Source: Loripinus fragilis (Eukaryota > Mollusca > Bivalvia > Lucinida > Lucinidae). Taken from it: a DNA stretch of 64,000 nt. The translations under genes were made by a program, and so were the position numbers. The stretch spans positions 53,809,672 through 53,873,671 of the forward strand of contig OZ026517.1 of the NCBI GenBank assembly GCA_964019695.1, written 5' to 3'. The notes below the pieces were generated by a model, which did not search any database, was not told the origin of the DNA, and worked only from the letters and a program-made list of their open reading frames with translations. This document shows positions 9,660-21,821 of this stretch, in pieces (the stretch's first letter is position 1; each line of letters begins with the position of its first letter).

Positions 9660-11985
9660 AACAAATGAAGATAGTCAATAAGCAATGCTTATTTGATACC
9701 CCCCGCACAGTAAGGGTCAGTGAACAAACTTAGTTTTAGCAAGTGATAGTTCAAACCAGCAGACCCAAGTTTTGAAAAAAAGATTTCAGTAGAATCTGTG
9801 AAAATAAGATTTCAGTAGAATCTGTGCAAATGATCTTAAAGCTTGCAATCTGGAACATTTGTTAAGATCAAATACACAAAATTATTCACACCTGAAAGCT
9901 CTATATATCAAATCTTATATCGGAAAAATAGTCTAAGTTCTCATAGATGTCATTTTATAAAAAATTATTTTTTCCCAAACCAAACTCCTTCATGCATATG
10001 TTCAATGTGTCTTTATTGTATGGACATTGGACAACATATCAAATTGCTCCATCAAACGCTGTGGTAGGAGTTGATCGGCCCATGAAGGCACCATCTATGC
10101 ATATACAAAAGCCTTGTTAGGGGAAATCCTCTAAGTTCTAACAGCTGTCAATTTGTCAAAAATAATTTTTTACAAAACCAAACTCCTTCATGCATATGTT
10201 CAATATGTCTACATTGTAGCAGCAAAGTATCAGATTGCTCCATCAAAAGCTGTGGTAGGAGTTGATCGGCCCATGAAGGCACCATCTATGCATATACAAA
10301 AGCCTTGTTAGGGGAAATTGTATAAGTTCTAACAGCTGTCGATTTGTCAAAAATTATTTTTTACAAAACCAAACTCCTTCATGCATATGTTCAATATGTC
10401 TACATTGTAGCAGCAAAGTATCAAATTGCTCCATCAAAAGCTGTGGTAGGAGTTGATTGGCCCATAAAGGCACTACCCATGCATATACAAAGGCCATTAA
10501 GTGAAAAATTGTCTAAGTTCTCATTGCTGTCATTTTGTCAATTTTTTTTTCAACCAAACTCCTTCATGCATATGTTCAATGTGTCTATATTGTATAGGCA
10601 AAGTATCAAATAATTGCTCCATTAAAAAGTGTGGTAGGAGTTGATTGGCCCATGAAGGCACCATCTAAGCATATATAAAAGCCTTATTAGGGAAAAATTC
10701 TCTAAGTTCTCACAGCTGTCATTTTGTCAAAAAATATTTTTTTTGAACCAAACTCCTTCATGCATATGTTCAATGTGTCTACATTGTATAGGCAAAGTAT
10801 CAAATTGTTCCATCAAAAGCTGTTATAGGAGTTGATCGGCCCATGAAGGCACCATCTATGCATATACAAAAGCCTTATTAGGGAAAAATTGTCTAAGTTC
10901 TCACAGCTGTCATTTTGTCAAAAATTATTTTTCGGAATTAAACTCCTTCATGCATATGTTCAATGTGTCTCTATTGTATATGCAAAGTATCAAATTGCTC
11001 CACGAAAAGCTGTGGTAGGAATTGATCGGCCCATGAAGGTACCATCTATTAATGTACAAAAGCCCTATTAGGGAAAAATTGTCTAAGTTCTCACAGCTGT
11101 CATTTTGTCAAAAAAAAATTTTTCATGAGCGGATCCAGGAATTTTCGTCAGGGGGGGTCCAGGTCAATCTGACAAAAAAGCACTGACAACGTTTTTTTTT
11201 TTTTAGTCCTCAGCTTATTTTTCAGCCGTCAAATGGTTAATTTCAAAGAAAACTATCATTTTCAAGGTTCCATAGGGGGTCCAACATTTTCCAGGGGGGG
11301 GGGGGAGGTCTGACTTTTTCCAGGGGGGGTCCAATTGCTTATTCCCTATAGAAACCCATATAACTTGTGATTTTCCAGGGGGGGATCCGGACCCCTTGTC
11401 CCCCCTCTGGATCAGCACTTGTTTTTCTAAACCAAACTCCTTCATGCATATGTTTAATGTGTCTACATTGTATAGACAAAGTATCAAACTGTTCCATCAA
11501 AAGCTGTGGTAGAAGTTGATCGGCCCATGAAGGCACCATCAATGCATATACAAAAGCCCTATTAGGCAAAAATTCTCTAAGTTCTCACAGCTGTCATTTT
11601 GTCAAAAATTATTTTTTCTGAACCAAACTCCTTCATGCATATGTTCAATGAGTCTACATTGTATAGGAAAAGTATCAAATTGTTCCATCAAAAACTGTGG
11701 TAGGAGTTGATCGGCCCGTGTATGGACTATATTAGCATAAAGTCCTATATAAAAAGCCATTTAGAACTACAAAGGGAAATAACTCTAATAGAATTGGTCC
11801 CTAGCCCTTACTTTTTTGTTTAAAGTATTTGTCTTGCATATATGAACATGTTTGCAAGGTTTGATGAAAATCCAGCAATGACTCTTCAAGATATTTAAGG
11901 AAATAAAACGTTACGGACGAACGCAAGCACGGACAATAAGCAGGGACAACATGAAAACAGTATACCCACCACAAATAGCGGGCCA
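9660..11985 (+). mobile_element. Tandem-repeat element, about 2.3 kb (pearl/Helentron-like)
   Basis: One end carries 'aagcaatgcttatttgatac' followed by CCCCCCGCACAGTAAG. A core of about eight tandem units of about 190 bp follows, each with 'ctccttcatgcatatgttca' and 'ggtaggagttgatcggccca'. The other end contains 'tatatgaacatgtttgcaag' and 'cgttacggacgaacg'. The same ends and units occur in reverse orientation at 56581-57560. The layout (unique ends around a satellite-like core) resembles bivalve pearl-type non-autonomous Helentron relatives; that classification is an inference. Confidence 0.65.
11126..11420. mobile_element. MITE-G nested in the tandem-repeat element
   Basis: Ends GCGGATCCAG / CTGGATC(A)GC enclose G-rich blocks such as 'ccaggggggg' and the phrase 'attccctatagaaac'. 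It splits one unit of the surrounding tandem array. A second copy lies at 48647-48914. Confidence 0.7.
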
Positions 11986-12039
11986 TCTTATGATCTTAAA
12001 TGTCTATACTTGTCAGGCCTTTAGTTAAAGGCATGTAAC

Positions 12040-12930
12040 AATTTTTAATCCCCTGCCACGAAGCAGATGGGGGTTATAGGAATGCCCTTTGTCAGTCAGT
12101 CAGTCAGTCAGGCTGTCATTCCATCCATAACACTTTTGTCAAGGTCACACTTCAAGGTCATATGGTTTACCCTTCAATTCCTGCCCGCTCCATATCTCCT
12201 GAATCCTTTGAAGGAATTTCACTAAAATTCACTCAAATGTTCCTCTCATTGAGACGGTGAGCAGAGCACATGACCAAGCTTTGTGTACCTAGACTCAAGG
12301 TCAAGGTCACAGGTCAAGGTATTTACCCTTGATTTTCGTATCCGTTCCATATCTCCTGAACCCTTAAGGGCGATTTTCATTAAACTTTACCCAAATGTTC
12401 CTCTATGTAAAACGATGTGCAGAATCTATGACTCGGCTACACAGACTCAAGGTCACACTTGGAATGCCCTTTGTCTGTCAGTCAGTCAGGCTGTCATTCC
12501 ATCCGTAACACTTTTGTCAAGGTCACACTTCAAGGTCATGTGATTTACCCTTCAATCCATGTCCGCTCCATATCTCCTGAACCCTTTTAACGATTTTCAT
12601 TTAATTTCATCCATATGTTCCTCTCTGTAAGGGGTGTGCAAAACCAATGACTCAGCCACGCAGACTCAAGGTTAAGGTCACACTTCAAGTTCATGGTATT
12701 TACTTTTCTTCAAATCTCCTCAACCATTTGTTAGATTTTCATTAAACATCACTCATATGTTCCTTCAGTGAGTTGGTGTGCTGAACCCATGACTCAGCTA
12801 TGCAAACTCAACTTTATCTAAACCTGCGCTTGTGAATTCGGCATTTTCTTTTTGTGAGTTTGACTCTTCTGTCAGAGGGACACTCAAAGAAGGAATCCCA
12901 ACATGCCAACACAATGAACTCTTGCTCTTT
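12040..12930 (+). repeat. Dispersed repeat with about 200-bp tandem units
   Basis: Begins with 'cccctgccacgaagcagatggg' and a short (TCAG)n run. About four units follow, with 'cttttgtcaaggtcacactt', 'ccgctccatatctcctgaa' and 'aaatgttcctct'. The units carry TCAAGGTCA motifs. No ORF. Confidence 0.65.
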
Positions 12931-13029
12931 TTTACCAAGCTTGTTAAGAATTTAGAATTTTGAACAGTTGGTAATTAGGTCTTGTGCTACCTATATTGAG
13001 TCATGACACTTAATGCAATTGATGGCTAG

Positions 13030-13266
13030 GGCCAAATAATAAAATACCTGTTTTTAGGGTAACCAGACCCTACCTAAATTTACTAGATTTTTTTTCATGT
13101 TTTCTGGAAAAAATATAATTTTATGCATTTTGAAAGGCAAAATGCTTTTCAAAATGCATAAAATTATATATTTTTTTTTCAGAAAAAAATAATAAAAAAA
13201 ATGTGTGCCTATCCTACCTAAAATTTTCAGACCTGTTACCTGAAACACACATATTTTTTAGTTGGC
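13030..13266 (+). mobile_element. Palindromic MITE (family H), second copy
   Basis: Bounded by 'ggccaaataataaaatac' and 'atattttttagttggcc'. The centre is a hairpin around 'tgcattttgaaaggcaaaat'. Confidence 0.65.
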
Positions 13267-13578
13267 CTAACTAAATGTAATTGGAGATGTTGAAATGAAA
13301 ATATATCAACAAAATAGACGATTCAAGGAAATCATGATTTCAGAATCCCTCTCTGATGAAACTATATCAAACCCATTTGAACCAATGAAATTTCCCACTC
13401 TTATCAAATGGACCAGTCCATTTCCATTTTAAGGGTTGTTGGGTGGTATTTTTCATTTTTATTTTAATTCTAATAGAACATTCTGTAAGCAAACAGCGGA
13501 CACCCTGATCAGATGGTATCTGATCTGAGTCTGCACGGTTTCCCTATGTGCCACAAAATGGCCGCTAGGCTTATATGG
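13267..13578. other. No feature seen
   Basis: Single-copy-looking AT-rich sequence without exon or repeat signals. Confidence 0.4.
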
Positions 13579-13784
13579 ATTAACTCTGGCATGCTGGGTA
13601 ATTTTTCTTTTTGTTGTTTGCAGATTCTCTTCAAAATGTTTTTTTCAAAATGCTAAAATATTCAGAGTTCCAAAACAGTTTGAATCCAGATGAGGCCCGA
13701 CGCGTAATTGTTGGACCTAAACTGGGTCCAAACTGTTTGCAAAGGTAATTAGCAACAGAACTCATCACTAGCAGGCAAATAGTT
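13579..13784 (-). mobile_element. MITE-B copy
   Basis: Reverse orientation: starts 'ttaactctggcatgctgggt', ends 'gcaggcaaatagttaa', with the central pair 'cagtttgaatccagatga' / 'ctgggtccaaactgtttg'. Confidence 0.7.
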
Positions 13785-13837
13785 AATTCAGCACTCTGAG
13801 AATTATAACCAGTATTTTTTGGAAACACTTTAAAAAA

Positions 13838-14028
13838 CAAAATTTTTGAGTGTAAAAATGTAAATAATTTCTTACCCATCAGTTTTAACATACGTTTTGG
13901 GTGCTCAAAAGAACCGTCTCAATGAGTCTCAATGAGACGGTTGTTTTGAGTGCCCACAACATGTTTTGGTTGAGAAATAAGAAAATTATTTTTTTTTTTG
14001 TGCGCACTCTTTACTAAAGGCCTGCTTG
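13838..14028 (+). mobile_element. MITE-A copy with duplicated centre
   Basis: The centre reads 'gtctcaatgagtctcaatga', a 9-bp tandem duplication of the hairpin loop not seen in other copies. The flanks are otherwise standard. Confidence 0.75.
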
Positions 14029-14029
14029 T

Positions 14030-14235
14030 TGCATGTTGGTTAATTTTTCATGCTATATTGTCTTCTACCAACTTTTTTCAAAATTAACTTTACCAAAAAA
14101 TTATGTCAGGAACACTATATGAGTGTCAAACAGTTTGGATCCAGATCAGGACTGACAAAACGGCTGTCCTGGTCTGGGTTCAAACTGTTGGTGAAGGTTT
14201 TCAGCAGATGACAAAAGTCGATGATAGCAAAGAAA
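14030..14235 (-). mobile_element. MITE-B copy
   Basis: Starts 'tgcatgttggttaattttt'; the central pair is 'gtttggatccagatcaggac' / 'gtcctggtctgggttcaaac'. The distal end is diverged. Confidence 0.6.
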
Positions 14236-14413
14236 GTTTACTCACAGTACTTTCATCATGTGATGAGCTGCCACAGCCAAAAGTATGGTGAAAATGACCT
14301 TCCCCAACATTATCTGTCACACTTTACACCATATAACAGATCTACATGTATCTGTAAAAAAGAAATTTATTATTTATCCTAAATACCCAGGAATGGGGAA
14401 TACCTCGAATCTG

Positions 14414-14653
14414 TGAGGCTTGTATAGGGGTTTTAGGAATACAGGATATTTGTCATTTTACTTCCAGGGATATAGGATACTATCCATTTTACCTCCAGGG
14501 ATATGGGATACTTGGTTCAATATTTTGGTTACTTCCAGAGATATTGAAAATTTAGGAAAATTAATTATGGGGATATTTGCCGATTTATAAGGGATATTTG
14601 CCTGTTAACTTCAAGGGATATGGGATATTTGGTACCCCCCTATACAAGCCTCA
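14414..14653. mobile_element. 240-bp element with 17-bp inverted ends and ggatatgggatac repeats
   Basis: TGAGGCTTGTATAGGGG (14414-14430) is mirrored perfectly at 14637-14653. The inside is a degenerate tandem repeat of 'cagggatatgggatactt'. Confidence 0.65.
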
Positions 14654-15050
14654 TCTGTCTTACGGCTCGTTACACAAATGCCTCTTTCATTTTTTGATGG
14701 AGGATGTTCATATTTGGCATGGTGTGCAGTCTCGTAATATTGGTATGACCTTGGTCAAGGTCAAATATACTTAAAATCTGTAAAAATCTGTCTTTCATCT
14801 TGTAGAAAGCTCCTCTTTCATTTTCTGATGGAGGATATTCATATTTAGCACAATGATTGCTTATGGTGTGCAGATTGCAGCGAAGGTTTCAGATAACTGA
14901 TATGATCTTGGAGTCAAAGGTCAAGGTCACAAATACTTAAAACCTGATTATGGCTCATAACTCAAATTCCTTTTTCATATTAGTCACAATGATTGCCTAT
15001 TGTGTGTCGATCACAACAAAGGTCTCAGATAAGTTTGTTCTCTTTAAAAC
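14654..15050 (+). repeat. Tandem repeat, about 150-170 bp unit
   Basis: The phrases 'ctctttcattttttgatgga' and 'ggaggatattcatattt' recur two to three times together with 'gaccttggtcaaggtcaaat' type sequence. Degenerate and non-coding. Confidence 0.5.
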
Positions 15051-15409
15051 AGAGAAGCGTGAGTATAACTTTTTCTAACAGTAAGCTGTTGAGTTAGCCG
15101 GCAGAGCACAACGTTTTACTACTTAGTTACAGCAACTCATTCATATCTGTTACCGACAATGCACTTCGGGTCTAAACAAAACATCACACAAGACAATTAC
15201 GCATGGATTTTTATTGAATAAATAGATAGGACATCCATTAAAAGTAACTGATTTTTTAATTTTCATATCGATAATCGTTTTTCTATTGTATATCGACCGA
15301 TTAACCGATCTTTCAATTAATTGTGCCAGCCCTACAAGATACTACACTGAAAACCCGTGTATGCGAACGGAAAGACATTTTTGCATGCGTATGTAGGTAA
15401 GTACTAAAT

Positions 15410-16365
15410 GGTTGTGGCTAAAAGCTGTAACCGAACCGAATTCGGCCATACATACGGCAATAGCCGAATGGACACGGCCCGAATGTACGGAAAATGACGG
15501 TAGTGTATGGTTTTCCGATACCGGGATTTAGTACCGTAACCGGTTCGGTATTGCAAATGTGATAAAATAATAATTTTATATATTCATTTATTTAGATTAA
15601 ATATATTTTATTGCATAAAACAGCAATGGGATTGGACACAAGTTATAACCGTTGAACATTATACCGTCCTCTCCCTACATCATGTACATTGTAATCACGT
15701 CGCGCACGGTATTGGCGTACAAAACATAACATAAAAGATATCATAACGTCGCGGTGCTAATCAGTTTCGTATTGTTTCTGCATTTTACATTTTAACTACA
15801 TTTCAAAATTGACACATACAAAAGTATAATATGACTGGTCGAACTAGTAGATAATAATAATTTTATATTTTTTTTAAAATACGTATTTAGTGGAATATCA
15901 AGCATGTAGGCTAAATACCGTCAGTACAAGAAAATATTGAACGGAAATATAATTTTGACTAGCACATGACATTTCGATACTTATAATAAAGGCAAATTGA
16001 AAAGGCACAGACGAGACTGTGCATTCGTACTCTTGTCAGAAGAGTTCATGCTCGCATGCAATATTGAAAATCCACAAAATCTATATGCAAAACGACAACT
16101 TATTCTTAAATGCATTTATCTTCTTTGACGTTCCCCTTTTTAACGTCACTTTTCCCACCGGCAACAAAATTTAAGAGTGGGGAATTGTCCATAAACATTC
16201 TATTTTTTCGGCTTATTCAATTCAAATATGGCATTTTAAGTAAGGAAACAAAGTATCAGAAAACCATACGTTTCCGTCCTTTCCCGTAGATTCGGTCCGC
16301 GCCCATTCGGCTATTGCAGTATGTTTTGGCCGAATTCGGTTCGGTTACAGCTTTTAGCCACAACC
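15410..16365. mobile_element. 956-bp DNA transposon with 9-bp target duplication
   Basis: The inverted ends begin GGTTGTGGCTAAAAGCTGTA and extend about 70 bp, including 'accgaaccgaattcggcc'. They are flanked by a perfect direct repeat GTACTAAAT (15401-15409 and 16366-16374). A 9-bp duplication and long arms fit MULE- or Merlin-type transposons. No transposase ORF, so it is non-autonomous. Confidence 0.8.
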
Positions 16366-16643
16366 GTACTAAATAACGGTTTATAGACTTATCCATCGAT
16401 AAGTAAATGCATGCCTCCACCCATCGGACGGATGACTGCAAGATAACACTGATGCACAATGCACACCAATGCAATACACAACAGATACCCTGGTGTAGTG
16501 ATCAAATTTTAATCAAACCAATATCATGAGAAAGAAAGATACATAATGTTTTCTTGCATGTGATATTTTTATACATCTGATGTATCAGAAATTGCTTATG
16601 GAAGTGTCTTAAGTTTCTTAATTGAGGATCGAGTCACTGTCAT

Positions 16644-16947
16644 GAGGGTCTAGATGGGGTATAATGATAAGTGAATAATGGGCTTATTTTATAATGAATA
16701 GTGAATAATGACCCAAAAAATTAATGAATAGTGAATAATGAGGGCCTAAAATATAATGAATAATCCAAATTTTTTAATGAATTGAAGAAAAAATTAATGA
16801 ATAGTGAATAATCAGATTTCTTTGCCACCTTTCTTACTTTTAATGAATAATTGGTCTTATTTTAATGAATAGCTCAAAATTTTAATGAGATGAATAATGG
16901 GCTAAATTTTTAATGAATAGTGAATACCAGACCCCCATCCAGACCCT
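16644..16947. mobile_element. Element with GAGGGTCTAGATGGGGT ends and (taatgaatagtgaa)n interior
   Basis: The left end 16644-16660 and right end 16931-16947 (ACCCCCATCCAGACCCT) are imperfect inverted repeats. The inside consists of degenerate copies of 'ttaatgaatagtgaataatg'. A relative with a different filler sequence is at 49573-50000. Confidence 0.6.
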
Positions 16948-17829
16948 TTGTCATCATTTCTAAGCTGCAGGTTTTTCACAAGTCTTTATCAAACAGTTCA
17001 ATTATACATTTATTAGAAACCTGTTTTAATAGAGTTAATCACCTATTATCAATTTTGTTATTTATCCAAAAGCATTTCCTCTGGCCAATTCGGGTACGTT
17101 TTGACAAGGGGGCGTTTTGACTTGGGGACGTTTTTCTGTAATCCGGATAAATCTGTCGATGTATGATTAAGGTCAGACACCGGTATAGACAAAACCAAAT
17201 AAAGAAAGATAATGCTTTTAACACGCATAAATATATAGTGTTAGAGAGGTGCAAAATATGTGAAAGAATATATTTTAGGAAGTTATCCGCATTCAATGGT
17301 GTAAATTCGTTATTTTCTGTTTGTTTACTTTTCAGCTGACCTTTACCTTTGCACCGAAAGCTCGGTTGCGTCCCTTTGCAAATTTACCGACCAATCAAAT
17401 TTTTGGGCACAACGTTCAAATTGAGGAGACTATCAACAAAAACAACGCCATAAAAAGTCAATTTAGCTTGACAGTAGTTCTGGGACCATAACGTAGTTTG
17501 TAAGTTTGTTCTAGGCTCAAACTACGTTATGGTTTTTATGCACGATAGAATGAAAATTAAGTCATGTATTTTAATCCATGCAATTCCAGCTTGCGTGTAC
17601 TGCTGTGCACTTCTGGCAATTAGTAGTCATGAAGAAAAATGTTGAAATATTTGAAATACAATAAGTATGTCGTATATTGACACTTACGATGTGTTAAAGA
17701 GTGAAAAAACAAAAGTGTTTTGTAAACAGAGAGATGTTGTTGTCCTACATCATGGCGCGTGGTTCTCAGTGTCATCAGCGTCAGTATAGGAGGCAGGGTA
17801 CCAAACTTGACAGGTATTGGGGTATAACT
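16948..17829. other. Intergenic, one hairpin
   Basis: The only clear structure is a 14-bp-stem hairpin, CCATAACGTAGTTT (17488-17501) with its complement ending at 17533. No exons are recognised. Confidence 0.4.
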
Positions 17830-19060
17830 AAACACCGGAAGGAACGTTCCTTACGCGGAAGAATGCTCCTTGTTACTCTTCAGCATGGCTTAACCTCCAC
17901 ATTGGACAGCGGCGTACAGGCAGACACGATTGTCTTGGAAATTTTCTAAGGCTTTTGACAGAGTTCCAACAATTCAGTTTACCTGGGAGGCTACACCACG
18001 ATGGCATCAGGGGATACCCAACAGTAGATCACATACTTCCTTTTTGGCAGAACCCAGTGTGGCTGTTGAGGGTTGTTCTTCAGAAAGCGTGCCCGTCTTA
18101 AGGGGGGGGGGGGGGGTCCTGTATGTGTCAGTACTGGGGCCCTTGTTATTTTTGCAATTTATTCTGTATGTGCCAGATACTCCAAACACCTCTAGGAGAG
18201 TATTTACTATTACATGGAGTGCACACTGAAATGGCTATGAATTTTTAGTCAAAATAATCAGAATATAACATGAAAAGGACAATCAAGAAAGATGTGTAAA
18301 TGAATTGACAAACCGTAAATTTTGGAATTTTAACTGTATTTCGAACTATAATTAATTATTGTTGGAAAGGGGGATGGCATGCTGTGAGACTGACACGACT
18401 AAAAATTCTAGATGATAGTATGTGTGAATGATTGATGATAGATGATTAGTGTCATTAACGACCTCAAGACAATCTCATCTCGAGACATGTTTGTTTGCAG
18501 ATGACTGCATAATGTATGGACCGTGATTATGTCGTCCTACAGCAAGACCTTGATGCTTTAGCAGAGTGGGAATCCAAGTCGGGTGGTGAATTCCATCCTC
18601 AGAAATGCAGTGTCCTGAGTGTATCAAGATCCAGACACCCTTCAGACCCCCTCCCACAAGCTAATAGGACACTTCATGAATACTGAAGATGCAACAAAGT
18701 ACCTGGGTGTCAACCTCAAGGCTACCGTTTCTTGGAAGACACACATAGAAATTATCTCCAATAAGCCCAACAGCATGCCCAGGATCTTAAGACGCAGCCG
18801 CAGGTCTTGTGGTGAGGATTAAAAAGCAAACACCTACTTCAGCATAGTCCGCTTGAACTTTGAATACTGCTCGTTTGTTTGGACCCAGCACAAGAAGTGT
18901 CAGATTCGGAAATTAGAGATAAATCAAAGAACAGCTGCCTGGTACACAACAAACCGAAACAGGAACACCAGCAGCCTGCCATCAATTCTCAAGCTTCTCC
19001 AGTGGGAATCTCTCGATTCCAGGCGTTCCAAAATTCAACTGATACAGACAGATAGTATAA
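17830..19060 (+). pseudogene. Decayed non-LTR retrotransposon reverse transcriptase
   Basis: Frame-shifting but collinear fragments of a LINE reverse transcriptase (jockey/CR1-like group). In order: LLVTLQHGLTSTLDSGVQAD and FSKAFDRVP (RT block 3); SVLGPLLFL (equivalent of the G-PLLF block); an F-A-D-D-like stretch near 18495 ('ttgcagatgactgcataatg'); QQDLDALAEWES-like codons near 18540; then EDATKYLGVNLKATVSWKTH, NFEYCSFVWTQHKK and LKLLQWESLDSRRSKIQL. Several frameshifts and stops are present. No endonuclease domain or poly(A) tail was identified, so it is 5'-truncated and dead. Confidence 0.85.
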
Positions 19061-20860
19061 TGTGTCCTTATTATATGTACAAGGGAGTATGCAGGTTTAT
19101 TTGTGTTGTTATTGCTTCTTTGGCTTTTATATAGTGGTTTTGGCTGCATTTTCTTATATCGTCTTTACAGTTGGTCAGGCCTTTATAATGACGATTGTGG
19201 CATAAAACTTTCATGGGTGGGTTAGAGCCTGGTGTTTTAGTTGGTTGTACTTACCGTGGTTAAACTAGGGGGTTTCTTTGGCTCTGGCAGAATGGGACTT
19301 AAGAGCTTTTTACTTTGTTTCATCTAAGTATGTTGATTTGATATTATTATATGTATTAGGTGTCCATAGAAAGGCAACTAATGCAGCTGGTACTTGAAGG
19401 CACAATAAAGGATTTGTCTGCAGTTTGTGATTATGGTATTTCCTGACCATTCTCACTTACTTTGATTTATTCGATTGTTTCTCTGTGATGATACATTGCA
19501 TTCCCTAAGAAGACTCCATGCGAAGTAAACAATTTAGTTTTAATGACAACAGAGTCTTGGGCAAAGATTTGCCCCCGGTAAAATGAGAAACAAAACATTT
19601 TTGCATCTTGATCCACATCTGAACGAAGGTTGAGGTTGGTACAGTGAAACTACTTTAAGCCCACCAGTAAAGGTATTTTACTGACCGTTCCAAGGCGGTG
19701 CTTCTTTGTGTATCATGTTTGTTATTTATGTTTCATTGTAAGAAAGAGGGTGAAGATCAGGATTCAATACAATCAAGTACCACACCTGTCGCAGGATACC
19801 ACATGGAAAAGTGACAAACACACAATTAGACATCACAAACAAGGGCCAAGAGGTCAGCCCTTTCCCAGCAGGGGACAACAAGGCATCAATAAAAAGACGC
19901 CCGCGAAAGCATAACAAACACAAGACAGAAATAACACAAATGATGCACAAAAGAATTACCACCTTGGAACGTGCAGTAATAAAATCATAAATAAAGTTGC
20001 CATATCACGTAACGTCGGCACTTTTCAAAAGAATATCACAGCAGAAGTGAAACGATATCATATGATAACGATATTTTGTCACATGTTACCTAAGAATCCA
20101 TTGATCCATCTTCAGGATTCAGCTTTGATTAACTTATATCTGGTGCGACACGCTCTAGCTCCAATGACTTGCTGACACCTCTATCTCATTGACAGAACGT
20201 AGGTCAGTATGAATGCCTGTAGGATGTTTCTCCATTCCTGAATGAAGGACTGCTGCAGCTGTTGTTGGTTATGCCGAGCTTCGGTTTATCTCATTCTATA
20301 AATATTCAATAGCATTAATGTCAGGTGTCTTTGTCCATGGTAGCCGATGACTATTCTGCAACTGTACCAGTGCCTGTCTGTGATATTCTTTTGAAAATTG
20401 GCGCCATTATGTGATTTTGTGACTTTTACTTATGGCGTGATATTTTTATTTTCTATGATTTGAATTTATCATTGAATCGATTGAAAATAAATTTATGCCA
20501 GGTATGTATCACGCTTATTCCCAATTTTAACGCAATCTGTACACACATTATTAAATTACATAACTTATATAGTAAGTATTGCATTAGCTGTGGTCTGGAG
20601 TGCATTTTATCTCCGTCAGGTCTGGTACTTGATTGTATCTATCTGATCTTTGGATAATTCTTTACCTTTCCTTTAGCTGCAATCAAATACCTATTTATGC
20701 AGATATACTATTACTTACACACCTGAGTGCTTGTAAGTAACAAATGCTGTTTCTAAAACACGCATGGCAATAAATAAAGAAGGGATGGCTAGGTATGGAA
20801 TGGTAACAGATGTCAGTCATATAACAGAGCAACGCAGCATAATATTATATTTCCATATGC
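19061..20860. other. Intergenic, no gene
   Basis: Contains the partner of the 6.9-kb dispersed repeat at about 19745-19850 and otherwise no recognisable exon or repeat. Confidence 0.4.
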
Positions 20861-20867
20861 CTTATTT

Positions 20868-21150
20868 GGTAGGTAGGTAGGTGCTGGGTGGGTATATAGG
20901 TAGGTGGATGGGTGAATGGGTAGGTAGGTATGTTGACCTGTAAGAAGGTATCTAGACCTGCATGTAGGTGGGTAGATCTGTATGTAGGAAGGTAAATATT
21001 ACTGTAGGTAGATAGGTAGACCTCTAGGTACGTAGGTGAATAGATAGATAGGTAAGAAGGTACAGATAGATAGGTTTGTACATAGACCTGTAGGTAAATA
21101 GGTAGGTAGACCTGTTGGTAGTCAGGCCCGTAGGTAGGTAGGTAGGTAGA
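20868..21150 (+). repeat. Degenerate (TAGG)n / GGTAGGTAGACCTG minisatellite
   Basis: TAGG tetranucleotides dominate, with longer units such as 'gtaggtagacctgtaggta'. The long reverse-strand reading frame rich in Tyr-Leu-Pro-Thr is a by-product. Confidence 0.85.
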
Positions 21151-21821
21151 TTGGGTTATGCAGCCCTTTGAAAATTCGTGGAAGAACAATTTCGGTATTT
21201 AGTATATCCCTAACAACCTCTTTCTCAAAATCATGACCGGCCATTCAAAACGTTCACAGAATGTGTAAACATATGATTGAGGTTGAATAAAACCGATCAG
21301 GTGAGGTTTTTCCAAAAAACATTCCTAGCGGCGTAAAGATAAGTATCTAAGGAACATTTCTATATAAGTTTTATAAGGTTACGTCATAAACTGAAGTGAA
21401 AATTGAGTCCACTCTTATCAATTAGAATTTTGAACAAAATGAGCACATAAATATTACGCCGTAGAATGTGTCAAAACCAAAAATGACATTCGGAGGCGTA
21501 ATCTTACACCTAGCTTGACAGGTACTCGTTATGTAGATCTAAACGAAATTTTATCAAATAATGTTTATCCATTTAGCATTTAGACGGCTAAAACGATAAT
21601 TTTAAGACCTTGAGAATGAAAAATAACGAGCCCTCGATTCATTAATCAACTGTAACCAATTACCGACAACAATGAACAGAACGCACCAAAGTGGCAAAGA
21701 TACTAGCAAAGAAATTTAGTTATTTCTATCCCCGTTTAAAGCAGATGGTGGTATCCAAGGAGCAGAGGGCCTATCTGGCAAACAGCCATGCTGGGCGATC
21801 CAGTGAATTCTGCAGAGGGGG

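Noticed and set aside
10344..11071. Repeated forward frames with HAYVQYVYIV-like peptides
   Set aside because: They follow the 190-bp satellite units of the tandem-repeat element; no domain, and frames break between units.
17930..18822. Intact reverse transcriptase gene
   Set aside because: Collinear motifs are spread over several frames with stops and a G-run; it is a decayed copy.
20845..21189. 114-residue reverse-strand frame rich in YLPT
   Set aside because: Translation of a degenerate TAGG repeat.
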